Of a DNA stretch of 64,000 nucleotides, positions 62,206-64,000 are shown in pieces. Positions within the stretch are counted from its first letter, which is position 1; each line of letters opens with the position of its first letter. The notes under the pieces are model-generated. The model saw only the letters and a list, made by a program, of their open reading frames with translations, did not search any database and was not told the origin of the DNA. A program made the position numbers and the translations under genes. The DNA is from Limnoperna fortunei (lineage: Eukaryota > Mollusca > Bivalvia > Mytilida > Modiolidae), in contig OX104122.1 in NCBI GenBank assembly GCA_944474755.1, positions 11,604,641-11,668,640 of the forward strand. Reading direction: 5' to 3'.

Positions 62206-62270
62206 CGGGGTGTAGCTCAATTAGCAGCAATACTCCGTTACTATTTAGGATTTTATGTCCTCATAAACAA
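62206..62270 (+). other. tRNA-like 5' half, probably a SINE relic
   Basis: GGGGTGTAGCTCAATTAGCAGC resembles the D-arm side of an Ala-type tRNA with a box A, but no T-arm or box B follows. Confidence 0.25.
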
Positions 62271-62569
62271 GTGTCATTATTTGAAAGAAGATAAACATAG
62301 GATCCCTTTCACACAGGTTTCAGTTTTCAAGTCATTTATATATGGTACCACCTTCACATCCCTGATTTACCTTAATGTCAATGCTAACGCTCTTGCACTT
62401 AAAAACTCTTGAGAAGATTCACAATGATAACTAGTATTACTGTTTGTAAATAACAAGTGAAAAAATAGTCTTAATATAAATTATTCTCTTTTTAATTAAT
62501 TCTTTTAGTTTTTTTGTTTACACAATTCCTCCATATTATTTCGATTTCTGATGTAAGTCGACTCCCGCT

Positions 62570-62595
62570 CCCCCCCCCCCCCCCCCCCCCCCCCC
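62570..62595 (+). repeat. C homopolymer, 26 bases
   Basis: An uninterrupted C run directly visible in the sequence. Confidence 0.95.
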
Positions 62596-63409
62596 ACAAA
62601 TACAAAAAACGACTAAAACCTTACAAAAATTACGGATAGTCATAAAAGAAAAAGATTTGTTGACTAATAAAAAAAACATAACATAGCCACTAATACATTA
62701 ATTTCAGTGGTTTTAATTTAATTAGAAAAATTAAGACATTGTGTTACAAATCAAATAAAATATTAAAAAATAAGATGCCAGTAAGCACTAGTATTCAATT
62801 TTTTATACACCATTAAGCTCTCATACAAGTTATGACAAGTGAAGTTCGTGTTTAGTATAATTTTAATCGATATAATACTGCTACGAGCTTTGTGTAATGT
62901 ATAATGTTTTTTAGTTTTTTTTAATTTGTTTGTTTATTTAGTTTTGTTTTTCCAATAGTTTATTATTTCATTGATAATATTAATGAAATAATATCCTATC
63001 TTATTTTATTATTCCTATATTGTTTATGCGCAATCTGAATTGCTACTGTGTCGTCTTGAAAGACGTTCATAAGGAGTAGCAGATACAAAAGTATGACGAG
63101 ACACCTATTACTATTTACCCGATTTAATTCAATGTCAAAACCAAGGTTTAACTTAATTTACACATGTGTTCCACTAGAGCATACCAGTTATACCAACTTG
63201 TAAAGACCTTGTGATTCTTGTATAAAGTTTTCAAAGCAAGTGGGCAATCTCCACACCTCAGAAATACCCAAGAATACTTTAAACTACAAAATAGATATGA
63301 AACGAATTATTTTATATATAAGAATCTGCAATATATATTTTAACCATTATATTTGTTTTTAAAATGTGCAATATGTATTTATTTTCTGTGTCTGTCTGGA
63401 TGTGTATTG
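62596..63409. other. No gene seen
   Basis: AT-rich, no supported feature. Confidence 0.4.
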
Positions 63410-63411
63410 TA

Positions 63412-63490
63412 CGTGTAACTCAGTTGGCATGCGCTATAATGCTTTAATGTGGTGGTTAAACCTGGTCAAGCGAATCCGGGCATATGGCCG
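63412..63490 (+). other. Decayed tRNA-like element
   Basis: GTGTAACTCAGTTGGCATGCGC resembles box A of a tRNA, and GCGAATCCGGGC about 45 bp later could be a decayed box B. A real tRNA fold is not convincing. Confidence 0.25.
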
Positions 63491-63622
63491 CCGTTGTTTC
63501 AACGATTGATTTATTTTAATTCACACTATATTATTGTTCTGTTGTAGAAAATATTAGCAAACTAGTTATGATTTCTTAAGTCATATTTACAGTACGAGTC
63601 ATTTACTGTATCTGATTTACAG

Positions 63623-63787
63623 CGAAGAGGCGTACGTGTATCGAGTCCGATTGGACGATATACACGAATAGCCGAAAACGTGGAAAATGAACATTATGTT
63701 TTTACCGAAATGGGAGAAAAGTCAAACTGTACAACAATATCTTCCGTATGGAGATTTCAGCTTGGATTTTTCAATGTCAGACAGTGA
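63623..63787 (+). other. Possible terminal exon of an unknown gene
   Basis: After the acceptor-like gtatctgatttacag at 63622, a frame of 54 codons (RRGVRVSSPIGRYTRIAENV and onward) is open to TGA at 63785-63787. An AATAAA lies about 100 bp later (63886-63891). An alternative frame from ATG 63687 also stays open, so the call is weak. Confidence 0.3.
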
Positions 63788-63885
63788 ATCAAATTCTAGC
63801 AAGTGGAAACCTGATTCATATGTTTATTTTTTTTTATTTGTTTGTTATTTGAGTTATAACCATTTATTGTAAATGTGTTTACACT

Positions 63886-63891
63886 AATAAA
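63886..63891 (+). promoter_or_regulatory. Candidate poly(A) signal
   Basis: AATAAA in a suitable position for the possible terminal exon at 63623-63787. It abuts an (ATT)n tract, so it may be fortuitous. Confidence 0.3.

Positions 63892-63966
<75 letters not shown>
63892..63966 (+). repeat. (ATT)n microsatellite
   Basis: About 25 uninterrupted ATT units. Confidence 0.95.
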
Positions 63967-64000
63967 GTTTATTCAGCGAGGTGCATGAAACGTGTTACGG

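Overview
The window is eukaryotic, AT-rich and dense in repeats. The dispersed families (two tRNA-headed SINEs, fold-back elements, simple repeats, decayed retroelements) and the intron-rich gene style suggest a bivalve mollusc, probably a marine mussel. That assignment is an inference from repeat character, not a database match.

Layout. (1) 1.4-4.7 kb, plus strand: the last two exons of a gene for a low-complexity RGG/Met-Gly-rich protein, probably RNA-binding; its 5' part was not found. (2) 4.7-9.4 kb: no convincing gene; hairpins and partial repeats. (3) 9.5-21.5 kb and 24.2-33.2 kb: two diverged copies of one segmental duplication. The right copy holds a complete five-exon gene (25.8-28.7 kb) for a small secreted cysteine-rich protein of 195 residues. 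The left copy keeps only exons homologous to the first and last. A truncated reverse-transcriptase element sits in the right copy where the left copy looks empty. (4) 33.5-42.5 kb: a decayed LINE fragment, fold-back elements, a duplicated exon-like block, and a tandem array of 0.6-0.8 kb units, each carrying a ~68-bp GGAAC/GTTCC palindrome. (5) 43.3-58.5 kb, minus strand: the main object of the window. Eight exons with compatible splice phases join into one predicted 1663-residue protein: an intact Ser/Thr-type kinase domain, an Asn/Ser/Glu-rich linker, a papain-fold protease-like domain resembling the herpesvirus tegument N-terminal family (peptidase C76), and a MULE-type DDE transposase with C/H motif, SWIM zinc finger and Cys-rich tail. 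All expected catalytic residues are visible. Its introns are full of SINEs, a TTAA-flanked MITE, fold-back elements and a 161-bp tandem array. (6) 58.6-64 kb: paired SINEs, another SINE, homopolymer tracts and a possible terminal exon near the right edge.

The kinase-protease-transposase gene is the best candidate for an undescribed system. It could be a self-regulated intron-bearing transposon gene or a domesticated host gene; the window alone does not decide. I ran no searches. Splice models come from reading GT/AG sites and codon phase by hand.
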